Shown: piece by piece, positions 33,666-43,163 of the stretch | Position numbering within the stretch: the stretch's first letter is position 1 | How the letters are laid out: each line of letters begins with the position of its first letter | Source: Mogibacterium neglectum | GTDB lineage: Bacteria > Bacillota > Clostridia > Peptostreptococcales > Anaerovoracaceae | Assembly (NCBI RefSeq): GCF_030644205.1 | Contig: NZ_CP128647.1 | Span: 620,001-684,000 of the forward strand | DNA: 64,000 nt | Reading direction: 5' to 3' | Notes under the pieces: model-generated | What the model was told of the DNA's origin: nothing | What the model saw: only the letters and a program-made list of their open reading frames with translations | Databases searched by the model: none | Program-made: the position numbers and the translations under genes

Positions 33666-35042
33666 GTGGCTGACATTTCAAAGTTCAAGAGAATTCATTG
33701 CCTAGGTATTGGCGGTGTAGGGCTATCAGCTGTTGCAGAGATATTACAGGACAATGGTCATGTAGTGAGCGGGACAGATATAAACAGATCTGATATTACT
33801 AATCACCTAAGTAGGATTGGGATTAAAGTATTTTATGAGCATAAAGCGGAGAACGTAGAGGATGTTGACGCTATAGTGTATTCTAATGCTGTATCTGATG
33901 CTAACCCTGAGATTGTTCGTGCAAAGGAAAGAAGAATCCCGATATTCTCACGCGCAGAAGTCTTGGGCATGATTATGAGCAACTATAAGCATAGTGTTGC
34001 AGTATGTGGCACACATGGAAAAACTACTGTTACATCCATGATTTCCCTTATACTGCGTGATGCGAAGTATGAACCAACAATTCTTGTCGGCGGAAATGTC
34101 GAGGAGATTAAAGGTAATGTAGAAATTGGTGACACCAACTATTTTGTTACTGAAGCCTGTGAATACATGGATAGTTTTTTACATCTTACTCCTAATATAG
34201 GTGTCCTTCTAAATATAGATTCTGATCACCTAGACTATTTTAAGGACATGGATCATATCGTTAAATCGTTTAAAGAATTTGTTTCTAACATTCCTAAGAA
34301 GGGGATTATCATAGCATTTGGAGAGAATCCTTTTGTAAAAGAAGCGCTCAGAGGACTTACTAATGTAATAACGTATGGATACACAGACAGTAACGACTTC
34401 TATGCTGAAAATATTTCGTTTGATGATAGAGGATTTCCAGAATATGATATTTGTCATGAAGGCAAAGCTCTCTGCCACCTTCATTTAGGCGTACCGGGCG
34501 AACATAACGTTCTGAATTCAATGGCTGCATATGTTACAGCGAGATATCTCGGTGTAAACGATGATGTAATTGCTGGTACACTTAAAAACTTCAAGGGAAC
34601 TCACAGACGCTTTGATTTTACTGGTGTTACCAAGAAAGGCGTTAAGATAGTGGATGATTACGCACATCATCCAACGGAGATTAAGGCAACACTTTCAGCT
34701 GCTAGCAAGGTTAAGCATAATAAGCTTAGAGTTGTATTCCAACCACATACATATACTAGAACAAAGGCGCTTTTTGAAGATTTCGTGGATTCGTTCGACC
34801 ATGTTGATTCACTTATCATAACGGATATCTATGCAGCTAGAGAGAAGGATGTATATGGAGTTTCTTCATACCAGATAGTAAATGCAATTAAGGCAAAGTA
34901 TCCTGATAGAGAAGTTTATTACGTTCAGGATTTTGAGGATATAGTCAAGTATCTTTCTGCCAATGCAGAGAATAATGATATTGTGATGACGATGGGCGCT
35001 GGCGATGTCTATAAGATTGGTCAGATGTTGCTTAAAGCATAG
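33666..35042 (+). CDS. murC: UDP-MurNAc--L-alanine ligase MurC
   Basis: First amino-acid ligase of the lipid II pathway. 458 residues from GTG 33666, with GGAGG 8 bp upstream; the TTG at 33651 overlaps that RBS. N-terminal Rossmann loop CLGIGGVGLSAVAEIL, P-loop GTHGKTT (115-121), TEACEYMDSFLHLTP, GEHNVLNSMAA, VDDYAHHPTEIKAT and FQPHTYTRTKALFEDF, the last two being MurC signatures. It is away from the dcw cluster (18 kb) and heads the glmU-domain/prs/pth/mfd group. Confidence 0.97.
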   Translation: MADISKFKRIHCLGIGGVGLSAVAEILQDNGHVVSGTDINRSDITNHLSRIGIKVFYEHKAENVEDVDAIVYSNAVSDANPEIVRAKERRIPIFSRAEVLGMIMSNYKHSVAVCGTHGKTTVTSMISLILRDAKYEPTILVGGNVEEIKGNVEIGDTNYFVTEACEYMDSFLHLTPNIGVLLNIDSDHLDYFKDMDHIVKSFKEFVSNIPKKGIIIAFGENPFVKEALRGLTNVITYGYTDSNDFYAENISFDDRGFPEYDICHEGKALCHLHLGVPGEHNVLNSMAAYVTARYLGVNDDVIAGTLKNFKGTHRRFDFTGVTKKGVKIVDDYAHHPTEIKATLSAASKVKHNKLRVVFQPHTYTRTKALFEDFVDSFDHVDSLIITDIYAAREKDVYGVSSYQIVNAIKAKYPDREVYYVQDFEDIVKYLSANAENNDIVMTMGAGDVYKIGQMLLKA

Positions 35043-35054
35043 TGGAGGAATTAC

Positions 35055-35759
35055 ATGACTATTGAGGAGTATAGGAATTACGAAAGCGCAAGGATTGAAT
35101 CGAATAAACGTAGGATGGAAGATGACGGAGTTAAATTCGTAGACATCTACTCTGCATATATAGATGAAGAGGTTGTAATTGAAGAGGGGGCTACAATTGC
35201 TCAGAATGTTACAATTTCAGGCAAATCTATAATTAGAGCAGGTGCCTACATAGGACAATCTTCAGTTATTAGAGCTGCGGAGATAGGTACTGATTCTACT
35301 GTAGAAGCATCATACATATACGAGAGTAAGGTCGGGGCAAAGACTAGTGTAGGACCATTCGCTTATATCAGACCGGGAAGCATTGTCGGTGATGAGTGCA
35401 AGGTAGGTGACTTCGTTGAAGTTAAGAACTCTACAATAGGTGATGGAAGTAAGTCTTCACACTTGACATATATAGGCGATGCCGATATAGGAAAAAATGT
35501 TAATCTAGGATGCGGAGTAGTATTCGTAAATTACGATGGTACTAAAAAGTATCGTTCTAAGATTGCTGATGATGCATTTATAGGATGTAATTCGAACCTT
35601 GTTTCTCCGGTTGAAGTAGGTGAAGGGGCATATGTAGCCGCAGCGACCACAGTTACGGAGAATGTTCCGGAAGACGCCCTTTGCATAGGGAGATCGCGAA
35701 TGACCACAAAGAAAAATTGGGTACGTAACCGCAAGATTTTAAAGAAAGATAATAAATAG
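35055..35759 (+). CDS. GlmU acetyltransferase half only (left-handed beta-helix)
   Basis: 234 residues matching the C-terminal half of GlmU: the linker (RRMEDDGVKFVDIYSAYIDE), hexapeptide repeats forming a left-handed beta helix, and the acetyl-CoA site segments VKNSTIGDGSKSSHLTYIGD (catalytic-type His136), FVNYDGTKK and IGCNSNLVSPVEVG. It should acetylate glucosamine-1-phosphate. The N-terminal uridylyltransferase (LxAGxGTRM) is absent, and the gene has its own GGAGG and ATG 35055, so this is a stand-alone gene rather than a fresh truncation. It occupies the usual glmU slot before prs. The UDP-GlcNAc pyrophosphorylase must be encoded elsewhere. Confidence 0.88.
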   Translation: MTIEEYRNYESARIESNKRRMEDDGVKFVDIYSAYIDEEVVIEEGATIAQNVTISGKSIIRAGAYIGQSSVIRAAEIGTDSTVEASYIYESKVGAKTSVGPFAYIRPGSIVGDECKVGDFVEVKNSTIGDGSKSSHLTYIGDADIGKNVNLGCGVVFVNYDGTKKYRSKIADDAFIGCNSNLVSPVEVGEGAYVAAATTVTENVPEDALCIGRSRMTTKKNWVRNRKILKKDNK

Positions 35760-35800
35760 CAAGAGAGTATATTTTTAAGTTCACATATTGGAGGTAAACA

Positions 35801-36748
35801 ATGAACAAGGTCTTTTCCGATCTAAAGCTTTTTACATGCAACGCACATCCAGAACTAGCAAATGAAATTGCTGAATTAATGGGGATTAAAGTTGGAAAAT
35901 CAACGGTAAATAAATTCAGTGATGGAGAAATTCAGGTAAGTATTTGGGAGTCTGTAAGAGATTGCGATGTATACGTAGTACAGCCCACATGTGCACCTGT
36001 TAATGACCATTTGATGGAACTGCTTATCATGATTGATGCCCTCAAGAGGGCATCCGCAGGAAGAATCAATGCTGTGATTCCTTACTATGGATACGCAAGA
36101 CAGGATAGAAAAGCGAAGGCAAGAGATCCAATTACAGCTAAGCTTGTTGCCAACTTAATTCAGGCTGCCGGAGCAGATAGGGTTATCTCGATGGACCTTC
36201 ATGCTAATCAGATTCAGGGTTACTTTGATATTCCAGTTGATCATCTTCTTGGATTGCCAATACTTACAAAGTATTTCAAAGAAAAGAATCTCGACAATGT
36301 AGTCGTTGTATCACCTGACCACGGAAGTGTTACAAGAGCTAGAAACATGGCTGAAAGACTCGATGCCCCAATTGCAATTGTAGATAAGAGACGTCCAGAG
36401 CCAAACAAGAGTGAGATTATGAACATAATCGGAGATATCGATGGCAAGAATTGTATTCTCTTAGACGATATGATTGATACTGCAGGTACTATTTGTAATG
36501 CAGCAAGTGCACTGATTGAATTAGGTGCAAAAAATGTATATGCTTGCGCGACACACGGAGTTCTGTCGGGACCAGCGAAAGAGCGGCTTGAGAACAGTCC
36601 TATACAGGAACTGGTTCTTCTAAATACTTTACCGATTGATGATGAGAAGAAGTTAGACAAGATGACGTTTATCTCTGTTGGGACAATCTTCTCGGAGGTT
36701 ATCACTAGAGTTTACCAGGGTGGATCCGTAAGCACTTTATTTGACTAA
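35801..36748 (+). CDS. prs: Ribose-phosphate pyrophosphokinase (PRPP synthetase)
   Basis: Makes PRPP from ribose-5-phosphate and ATP. 315 residues, the standard length. Seen: [71 protein letters not shown] and the PRPP-binding loop [22 protein letters not shown] precedes ATG 35801. PRPP made here is also the co-inducer of the nearby PurR. Confidence 0.98.
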   Translation: MNKVFSDLKLFTCNAHPELANEIAELMGIKVGKSTVNKFSDGEIQVSIWESVRDCDVYVVQPTCAPVNDHLMELLIMIDALKRASAGRINAVIPYYGYARQDRKAKARDPITAKLVANLIQAAGADRVISMDLHANQIQGYFDIPVDHLLGLPILTKYFKEKNLDNVVVVSPDHGSVTRARNMAERLDAPIAIVDKRRPEPNKSEIMNIIGDIDGKNCILLDDMIDTAGTICNAASALIELGAKNVYACATHGVLSGPAKERLENSPIQELVLLNTLPIDDEKKLDKMTFISVGTIFSEVITRVYQGGSVSTLFD

Positions 36749-36770
36749 TTGATATAAAACTGCGATTTAT

Positions 36771-36794
36771 GGCAACGGAGTTATCTCCGTTGCC
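36771..36794 (+). terminator. Perfect 10-bp hairpin between prs and pth
   Basis: GGCAACGGAG (36771-36780), TTAT loop, CTCCGTTGCC (36785-36794). No T-run follows, so it is either a weak terminator or an mRNA processing/stability element in the prs-pth spacer. Confidence 0.5.
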
Positions 36795-36819
36795 AATCTA
36801 TCTATTGGAGTAAAAGATT

Positions 36820-37389
36820 ATGTACATTATTGCAGGATTAGGGAATCCAGGGGATAAATACACACGGACAAGGCATAATATGGGATTTAGGGTGGTTGAT
36901 AAGCTTGCGGATGATCTTAACGTTGATATCACCAAAGCTAAATTTAAGTCGCTTATTGGAGAATGCAGAATTGGCACACATAAAGTACTTCTCGTAAAGC
37001 CGCAGACATACATGAATCTTAGCGGAGACGCTTTAAGAGAGGTCGCAAATTTCTATAAAATTCCTTCGGAGAACATAATAATTATCTATGATGATATTGA
37101 TATTCCTCTTGGGTCTATTAGAATTCGTAAATTTGGTGGTCCAGGAACGCATAACGGGATGAGATCAATTGTTAGTCAGCTCGGAACGACTGAGTTTCCA
37201 AGAATTAGAACTGGCGTTGGAAGTGGCGGTGGATCTTTAGTTGATCATGTGATTGGAAAAGTATCAAAGTATGAAAATACAATACTCGATGAAACGGCTG
37301 CGAAAGCAGCTAAGGCTGCGCAGGATATCATTGAGGTTGGTATTGATAAAGCCATGAATCTCAACAATACGACTAAGAAAAAGGACTAG
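36820..37389 (+). CDS. pth: Peptidyl-tRNA hydrolase
   Basis: Releases peptides from peptidyl-tRNA. 189 residues. GLGNPGDKYTRTRHNMGF with catalytic His19, KPQTYMNLSG, IIIIYDDIDIPLG and GGPGTHNGMRSIVSQLGT with FPRIRTGVG are all family hallmarks. It precedes mfd by 2 bp, as in the Bacillus pth-mfd group. Confidence 0.97.
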   Translation: MYIIAGLGNPGDKYTRTRHNMGFRVVDKLADDLNVDITKAKFKSLIGECRIGTHKVLLVKPQTYMNLSGDALREVANFYKIPSENIIIIYDDIDIPLGSIRIRKFGGPGTHNGMRSIVSQLGTTEFPRIRTGVGSGGGSLVDHVIGKVSKYENTILDETAAKAAKAAQDIIEVGIDKAMNLNNTTKKKD

Positions 37390-37391
37390 AT

Positions 37392-40300
37392 ATGAAAATT
37401 AATATCACCGGTGTTAGTGGAAGTAGGGTTGCCTACTATGCAGCTAAGGAGATTGTTAAGAAGAAAAAGACAATGATTATCGTTTCCAGAGCGGATGTCG
37501 CTAAAAGGCTCAGGGACGATATTTCTTTTTTTGTACAGGATAGGGAAATCTTTGTATTACCCGAAGAGGATGAACTTCAGATAGTTTATGAGGCAAAAGA
37601 CAACAACTCAACAATACAGAGATTAAGAGCGTTAGACGCATTATGCTCAGATGACGATGCTGTTGTAATCGCCCCAATTTCAGCAGCTTTAAAATCTATT
37701 CAGCCTGCAAAAAGATTCATAGATTCAATTATAGATCTCAAAGTTGGCATGAGGATTGATCCGAAAGAATTAAAACAAAACCTGGTAGAAGTTGGATATA
37801 CTCCATCCTCAATAGTTGAAGCAGAAGGGGAGTTTAGCTCGCGTGGAGGGATAATAGATATATTTTCACCTAACCATACGGATCCAATGAGAGTTGAATT
37901 TTTTGATGATGAAATAGATTCGCTTAGATACTTTGACTCGGAATCGCAGATATCACTCGAGAATGCCGATTCTATCCGAATATGTCCTGCGGCTGAGTTT
38001 GTGCCTTCTGAACGAGAACGCCTTGATGTGCTTCCCGTGATAATTGATGAATATGATAGGCGCCTTGATGAACTTATCGTTCAAAGCAGTGATAAAAAAA
38101 TAGCTGATGGCAGAATAGACAGAATCAACGAACTTAAGAGCCGCATTACAGAGATGTTCAAGGAATGCACTAATGTCCAAATATTTTCCAATTATCTTAA
38201 GTACTTTAATATAAAGTCCGAAATGCTGTGGGATTATCTAGTATTATCAGACGATTCAAACCTAATGGTATATGATCCAAACAGGATAGAAACTGAAATT
38301 CCAGAATGCGAGGAAAAAACTGACCTCAAGAAATTGTTTCAAAGGGACCTTATTGTATTTACACCATTTCCAGAACCAATAAAGGAAATAGATGAATTTA
38401 ACAGAGTCATCAATGTAACTAGTAGGCAAATTGCTAGCTTCAATGGACAGATGGAGCTTTTTGGGAGAGAGATGAAAAGGCTTTCCAAAGAAGGCTATGA
38501 AGTTCACATAGTTTCTGCTGATCATGAGAGACATGAACGCATTCGTGAGTATTTAGAGGATGCAAAGATTTTCGGCCATTTTAGGTATGATATAGGACTG
38601 CTTGGATCTGGGATGATGCTCGAAGACGATAAGCTTTGCTACATAACAGATGCAGATATTTTTCCTAATATAAGAAAAAGTTCAAAACGAAAGCTACGCC
38701 GCAAGACTAAGAAGCAAGACTTTTTAGATCTTCACGCTGGCGACTATGTTGTTCACGAAGAACATGGAATAGGCCGCTTTGAAGGAATTAAGACGTTGGA
38801 AGCCGATGGAGAAATAAAGGACTATTTAAAAATCCACTATTCAGGCACGGATGTTCTATATATTCCTACTGAGCAAATGGACATCATACAGCGTTATATA
38901 GGAAGTGAAGGGAAAGCTCCAAAGCTATCCAGACTGTCGGGTGGGGATTGGCGCAACACTAAAGCTAGAGCACGTAAGGCAATTGAGGAAATTGCTGAGG
39001 ATCTTGTTAAATTATATGCTGAGCGTGAACTCCGTGGAGGCTACGCATTTCAGCACGATACTATATGGCAGCATGAATTTGAGGAGAGATTTCCGTATCA
39101 AGAAACTGATGATCAGCTGCAAGCTACAGAAGAGATAAAAGCAGATATGGAAAAACCGCTACCTATGGATAGACTTCTGTGCGGAGATGTCGGTTACGGT
39201 AAGACAGAAGTGGCTGCTAGAGCAATTTTTAAATGTGTCTCGGAAGGAAAGCAAGCGGTATTTCTTGCTCCTACAACACTTTTGACCAATCAGCATTTCA
39301 ATACACTAAAAGAACGTTTTGAAGATTATCCGTTTAATATAGAAATGATGTCTAGGTTCGTAAATGAATCACACCAAAAGAAGGTGATTGAAGGATTATG
39401 TAAAGGTACTGTAGATTTAGTTATTGGAACTCATAGACTGCTGTTGGAAGATATATCCTATAAAGATTTAGGATTACTAGTTATAGATGAAGAACAGCGC
39501 TTTGGTGTAAAACACAAGGAAAAGCTCAAAATGGCAAGGCAAACAGTTGATGTTTTGACACTTTCCGCAACTCCGATTCCAAGAACTTTGAACATGTCGT
39601 TAACAGGTATTAAAAATATAAGTACAATTGAGGAACCTCCTCAAGATAGGTATCCAGTACAGACATTTGTATCTGCTGAAGACGATGAGCTTATGAGAAA
39701 CGTAATTAGGCGTGAACTTGATAGAGGTGGACAGGTATATGTCATATATAACCGCGTAAATGGAATTAATGATGTTGCAAAACGTATAAATTCATTAGTA
39801 CCGAATGCGACAGTTGCGGTTGGACATGGGCGTATGAACGAAACAACACTAGAAAATGTCATGCTAGATTTCGTAGAAGGTGAAGTAGATATATTTGTGG
39901 CAACAACGATTATTGAAAATGGAATTGATATTCCAAACGCTAATACCATAATTATATTAAACGCAGATAAACTCGGGCTTTCGCAGCTATATCAACTTAA
40001 AGGTAGGGTAGGAAGATCAAATAGACTTGCCTATGCGTACTTACTATATAAACCAGAAAGAGCTTTGACAGAAGTCGCTACAAAAAGACTTGCGGCAATA
40101 AGAGAGTTTACCGAGTTTGGCGCAGGCTTTAAACTTGCGATGCGTGATCTAGAGCTCAGAGGAGCGGGAAATATCTTGGGAGAAGCTCAACATGGTAATA
40201 TAGCTGGAATTGGTTATGAACTATACGTTAAGGAAATTGATAAGGCTGTTAGAAGGTTAAAAGGAGAAAAAATAACCGAAGGCCGAGAAGAAATCGCTAT

Positions 40301-40751
40301 AGAAGTCGATATCCCAGCGCGCATCCCTGCTGAATACATAAAGGATGAAACACTTAAACTACAGGCGTACAAGAAGATTGCTCAGATTGCAAATCATGAA
40401 GAGGCTGAAGAGCTTGTAGCAGAACTGATTGATCGATATGGTGATTTACCTGACGTAACAGTGGACCTTATTAGGATTGCCGAGATTAAATGCCTTGCAG
40501 CCGAGCTTGGTGTAAAATCCATATCCGAGCGTGGCGGACATTATGTTATTGAATTTAGTGAAGAAAACAATGCGGACGCATTCACCTTGATTGTAGCTAA
40601 GCAAAAGTATGGGGAACAGCTGATTATAAGTAGTGGGAGTAATCCATACCTTAGCTTACAGAAAGGACGAGAAAAGCCAGCTGTAAGAATCTTAGAGTTG
40701 ATGATGACAATGGCAGAGGCTAGACTTAAAGGACTTTCTAAGGCCGAGTAG
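37392..40751 (+). CDS. mfd: Transcription-repair coupling factor Mfd
   Basis: ATP-dependent translocase that removes stalled RNA polymerase and recruits UvrA. 1119 residues. Order: UvrB-homology region (SRGGIIDIFSPNHTDPMRVE), RNA-polymerase-interaction domain (HAGDYVVHEEHGIGRFEGI), RecG-like helicase with Walker A GDVGYGKT (598-605), LVIDEEQRFGV, LSATPIPRTLNMSLTGI, ATTIIENGIDIPNANTII and QLKGRVGRSNR, then the C-terminal TRCF domain. RBS AAGGA precedes ATG 37392. Length and motifs are complete. Confidence 0.98.
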   Translation: MKINITGVSGSRVAYYAAKEIVKKKKTMIIVSRADVAKRLRDDISFFVQDREIFVLPEEDELQIVYEAKDNNSTIQRLRALDALCSDDDAVVIAPISAALKSIQPAKRFIDSIIDLKVGMRIDPKELKQNLVEVGYTPSSIVEAEGEFSSRGGIIDIFSPNHTDPMRVEFFDDEIDSLRYFDSESQISLENADSIRICPAAEFVPSERERLDVLPVIIDEYDRRLDELIVQSSDKKIADGRIDRINELKSRITEMFKECTNVQIFSNYLKYFNIKSEMLWDYLVLSDDSNLMVYDPNRIETEIPECEEKTDLKKLFQRDLIVFTPFPEPIKEIDEFNRVINVTSRQIASFNGQMELFGREMKRLSKEGYEVHIVSADHERHERIREYLEDAKIFGHFRYDIGLLGSGMMLEDDKLCYITDADIFPNIRKSSKRKLRRKTKKQDFLDLHAGDYVVHEEHGIGRFEGIKTLEADGEIKDYLKIHYSGTDVLYIPTEQMDIIQRYIGSEGKAPKLSRLSGGDWRNTKARARKAIEEIAEDLVKLYAERELRGGYAFQHDTIWQHEFEERFPYQETDDQLQATEEIKADMEKPLPMDRLLCGDVGYGKTEVAARAIFKCVSEGKQAVFLAPTTLLTNQHFNTLKERFEDYPFNIEMMSRFVNESHQKKVIEGLCKGTVDLVIGTHRLLLEDISYKDLGLLVIDEEQRFGVKHKEKLKMARQTVDVLTLSATPIPRTLNMSLTGIKNISTIEEPPQDRYPVQTFVSAEDDELMRNVIRRELDRGGQVYVIYNRVNGINDVAKRINSLVPNATVAVGHGRMNETTLENVMLDFVEGEVDIFVATTIIENGIDIPNANTIIILNADKLGLSQLYQLKGRVGRSNRLAYAYLLYKPERALTEVATKRLAAIREFTEFGAGFKLAMRDLELRGAGNILGEAQHGNIAGIGYELYVKEIDKAVRRLKGEKITEGREEIAIEVDIPARIPAEYIKDETLKLQAYKKIAQIANHEEAEELVAELIDRYGDLPDVTVDLIRIAEIKCLAAELGVKSISERGGHYVIEFSEENNADAFTLIVAKQKYGEQLIISSGSNPYLSLQKGREKPAVRILELMMTMAEARLKGLSKAE

Positions 40752-40796
40752 AGTATAGATTCAACCAATCTTAAGCATGGACTTATTTGCGTGTTA

Positions 40797-40805
40797 TGGT
40801 ATAAT
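40797..40805 (+). promoter_or_regulatory. Extended -10 promoter before the SpoVB-like gene
   Basis: TGGTATAAT is a perfect extended -10 (TG at 40797, TATAAT 40800-40805), with no good -35 (ATGGAC about 17 bp upstream). It lies 44 bp before the start. Confidence 0.6.
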
Positions 40806-40848
40806 CGGCGTTAGTTCTGAAATAAACTGTTTGTTATAGGAGATATAA

Positions 40849-42489
40849 ATGAGTAAAATTCAACACTCTGAACATGGTGCTAAATTCGTAAAAGGTGCGG
40901 CAATCCTGTCGATTACAGGAATAATTGCCAAAGTTTTTGGTGCTTTCTTCAGAATCCCACTTAATAACTGGATTGGTGCTGCAGGTATGTCATACTACGG
41001 TGTAGCATATCCTATTTATTCGTTCTTTCTTATTATAGCAACTGCAGGGCTACCGGTTGCTATTTCCAAGATGGTGTCAGAAAGAGTGGCAATTGGCGAT
41101 TATATAAATGCACATAGGGTATACAGGGTATCTCTTCACATCATGTTTGCTATAGGTGTTTTTGGATTTATTGTTTGTTACTTCGGAGCAGATATGATAG
41201 CTGCACACAGTAAAAATCCTGGTGGTGCAGCGTCTTTGAGAGCTATAGCACCAGCATTATTGACCGCCCCCATTGTTGCGTCGTTCAGAGGCTATTCTCA
41301 AGGACAGCAACACATGATGCCAACGGGAGCATCGGAAGTTATTGAGCAATTGATGAGAGTGTTTGCGGGGCTAGGATTAGCTTATATGTTTCTTAGTTCA
41401 AGCAGAGACCTTACAAAAGCAGCAGCAGGTGCTACATTTGGAGCTTCTGCTGGTTCAATAGCTGCGCTCATATTGCTGCTTATCGTCTATATTGTTGGCA
41501 GTAAAGAACGTAAGCTTCATTTCCAGAGGTCAATTCATAAGGATGAATCTACAAAATCAATCTTCAGTAAATTACTTAAGATTGCTGTTCCTATTACTAT
41601 CGGCTCAGCTATCTTACCATTCATGATGATTGTAGATTTATGGCTAGTAATGAGAAGGCTGCAAGCTACAGGCTGGACTCATCATCAATCAAAGCAGTTA
41701 TATGGATTAATAAGTGGGTTTTGTGATCCGCTCATAGGATTCCCACAAGTATTCACTATTGCTGTGGCAGTAAGCCTTGTTCCGGCTATTTCGTCAGCAT
41801 TTGTAAGAGATGATATGGTGGGGCTTCATAAAAACATACAAACTGGAATCAAAACAAGCATGATTATCAGTTTTCCTTGCATGATTGGGCTGATTGCTCT
41901 GGCTAAACCTATTCTTTTCTTACTTTATCCAGAGCAGCCAGAGGATTCAGCGCTTGCAGTGCCTACGCTACAAGTTCTATCTTTGGGGATAGTTTGCTTG
42001 TCGATACTTCGTACATTCTCTAGTGTTTTACAAGGAATAGGAAAACCAGCTATTCCAGTTATTAACCTATCAATCGGTGTCGCATGTAAATTCATCATCA
42101 CATATATACTAGTGGGTATTCCGGAGTTTAACATTAATGGAGCAGCAGCAGGAAATGTTGCAGCGTATGGGATAACAGCTATACTTAATTATCGTGCTAT
42201 GCATAAACTAACTGGTACAAATATTAATATATTAGGAACATTTGTTAAGCCTGCCATTGCGGCGATTGTTATGGGGGTTATAGCTCACGGATCGTATATG
42301 CTAATTTATAGAGCTTTAGGAAGTAACTCTCTTGCAACACTAGCTGCGATGATAATAGCAATATTTGTATACATTGCTGCAGTATTCGCCACAAAGTGCT
42401 TAGGGCCAGATGAAATTCTAATGATGCCTAAAGGGTATAAGATTTTGAGGATAACGAACAAATTTCACTTGACGGATAAGAATAATTAG
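40849..42489 (+). CDS. SpoVB/MurJ-like polysaccharide or lipid II flippase (MOP superfamily)
   Basis: 546 residues with about 14 membrane segments. The N-terminus KGAAILSITGIIAKVFGAFF then RIPLNNWIGAAGMSYYGVAYPIY (two adjoining stretches) and LPVAISKMVSER are typical of the SpoVB/YabM/YtgP group, which flips lipid-linked wall precursors. The position between mfd and rqcP matches Bacillus yabM. RBS ATAGGAG precedes ATG 40849. It is a candidate partner for MraY/MurG-made lipid II; no other flippase is seen in the window. Whether the organism sporulates cannot be told from this gene. Confidence 0.88.
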   Translation: MSKIQHSEHGAKFVKGAAILSITGIIAKVFGAFFRIPLNNWIGAAGMSYYGVAYPIYSFFLIIATAGLPVAISKMVSERVAIGDYINAHRVYRVSLHIMFAIGVFGFIVCYFGADMIAAHSKNPGGAASLRAIAPALLTAPIVASFRGYSQGQQHMMPTGASEVIEQLMRVFAGLGLAYMFLSSSRDLTKAAAGATFGASAGSIAALILLLIVYIVGSKERKLHFQRSIHKDESTKSIFSKLLKIAVPITIGSAILPFMMIVDLWLVMRRLQATGWTHHQSKQLYGLISGFCDPLIGFPQVFTIAVAVSLVPAISSAFVRDDMVGLHKNIQTGIKTSMIISFPCMIGLIALAKPILFLLYPEQPEDSALAVPTLQVLSLGIVCLSILRTFSSVLQGIGKPAIPVINLSIGVACKFIITYILVGIPEFNINGAAAGNVAAYGITAILNYRAMHKLTGTNINILGTFVKPAIAAIVMGVIAHGSYMLIYRALGSNSLATLAAMIIAIFVYIAAVFATKCLGPDEILMMPKGYKILRITNKFHLTDKNN

Positions 42490-42552
42490 CGGTTATTTTT
42501 ATATTTTGTAGGCTTTTTATAAACTTTAAGTAAGATAAACACAATCAATTCG

Positions 42553-42581
42553 TTGACTTTTCAATGCTTCAACAGTATAAT
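42553..42581 (+). promoter_or_regulatory. hup promoter
   Basis: TTGACT (42553-42558) and TATAAT (42576-42581), spacer 17 bp, 33 bp before hup. Confidence 0.88.
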
Positions 42582-42614
42582 ACGTGTAGTTAAGTTACCA
42601 TAAGGAGGAAAATT

Positions 42615-42893
42615 ATGAATAAGGCTGAATTAGTAAGCAAGGTTGCTGATAAGACTGGTTTTAAGAAGAAGGATGCAGAAGCAGCTTTGGACGCTGTACT
42701 AGGAAGTATTGAAGAGTCTCTAGTTGCTGGAGACAGTGTTAGACTTATCGGTTTCGGTACATTTGAGACAAGATCTAGAAAGGCTAGAAAGGGTAGAAAC
42801 CCGCAGAAGCCAGAGGCAGTTATTGATATCCCAGCTTCAAAGGCACCTGTTTTCAAGGCAGGTAAGTCGCTTAAGGATGCAGTAAATAAGTAA
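42615..42893 (+). CDS. hup: HU-family DNA-binding protein
   Basis: Nucleoid protein that bends DNA as a dimer. 92 residues with the classic pattern [40 protein letters not shown] and [30 protein letters not shown], a near-consensus promoter and a terminator flank it, so it is a strongly expressed single gene. Confidence 0.98.
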   Translation: MNKAELVSKVADKTGFKKKDAEAALDAVLGSIEESLVAGDSVRLIGFGTFETRSRKARKGRNPQKPEAVIDIPASKAPVFKAGKSLKDAVNK

Positions 42894-42910
42894 TTGAATG
42901 ATGCTTCGGG

Positions 42911-42937
42911 AGATGGGTGCAATGTACCCATCTTTTT
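42911..42937 (+). terminator. hup terminator
   Basis: AGATGGGT (42911-42918), 7-base loop, ACCCATCT (42926-42933), then TTTT. Confidence 0.92.
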
Positions 42938-42960
42938 CTTTTGTTAAATTTCCTTTGGAA

Positions 42961-43053
42961 ATGTATGGAGCGAAATGGTTCCGTGTTCCAACTTCCGACT
43001 TCACCAGAGCAATATTCTTAAAGTGTTTAGGAGCAGTTTTGTACCACAGATAG
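42961..43053 (+). pseudogene. Possible short gene remnant between hup and the membrane protein gene
   Basis: From ATG 42961 a 30-codon frame reads YGAKWFRVPTSDFTRAIFLK and ends CLGAVLYHR then TAG. It is protein-like and vaguely recalls the entry helix of hexapeptide acyltransferases, but it has no RBS and stops at once. The opposite strand is also open here (42837-43070). Reported only as a possible decayed fragment. Confidence 0.2.
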
Positions 43054-43163
43054 GACGATGAGTGAATCAATACTAATTATATATGATGTGATAACTTTGT
43101 ATTTATCATATTCAGTATAGTAGGTATTGCTTATGGTATACAGATTAAATTGAGAGGGTAGAA

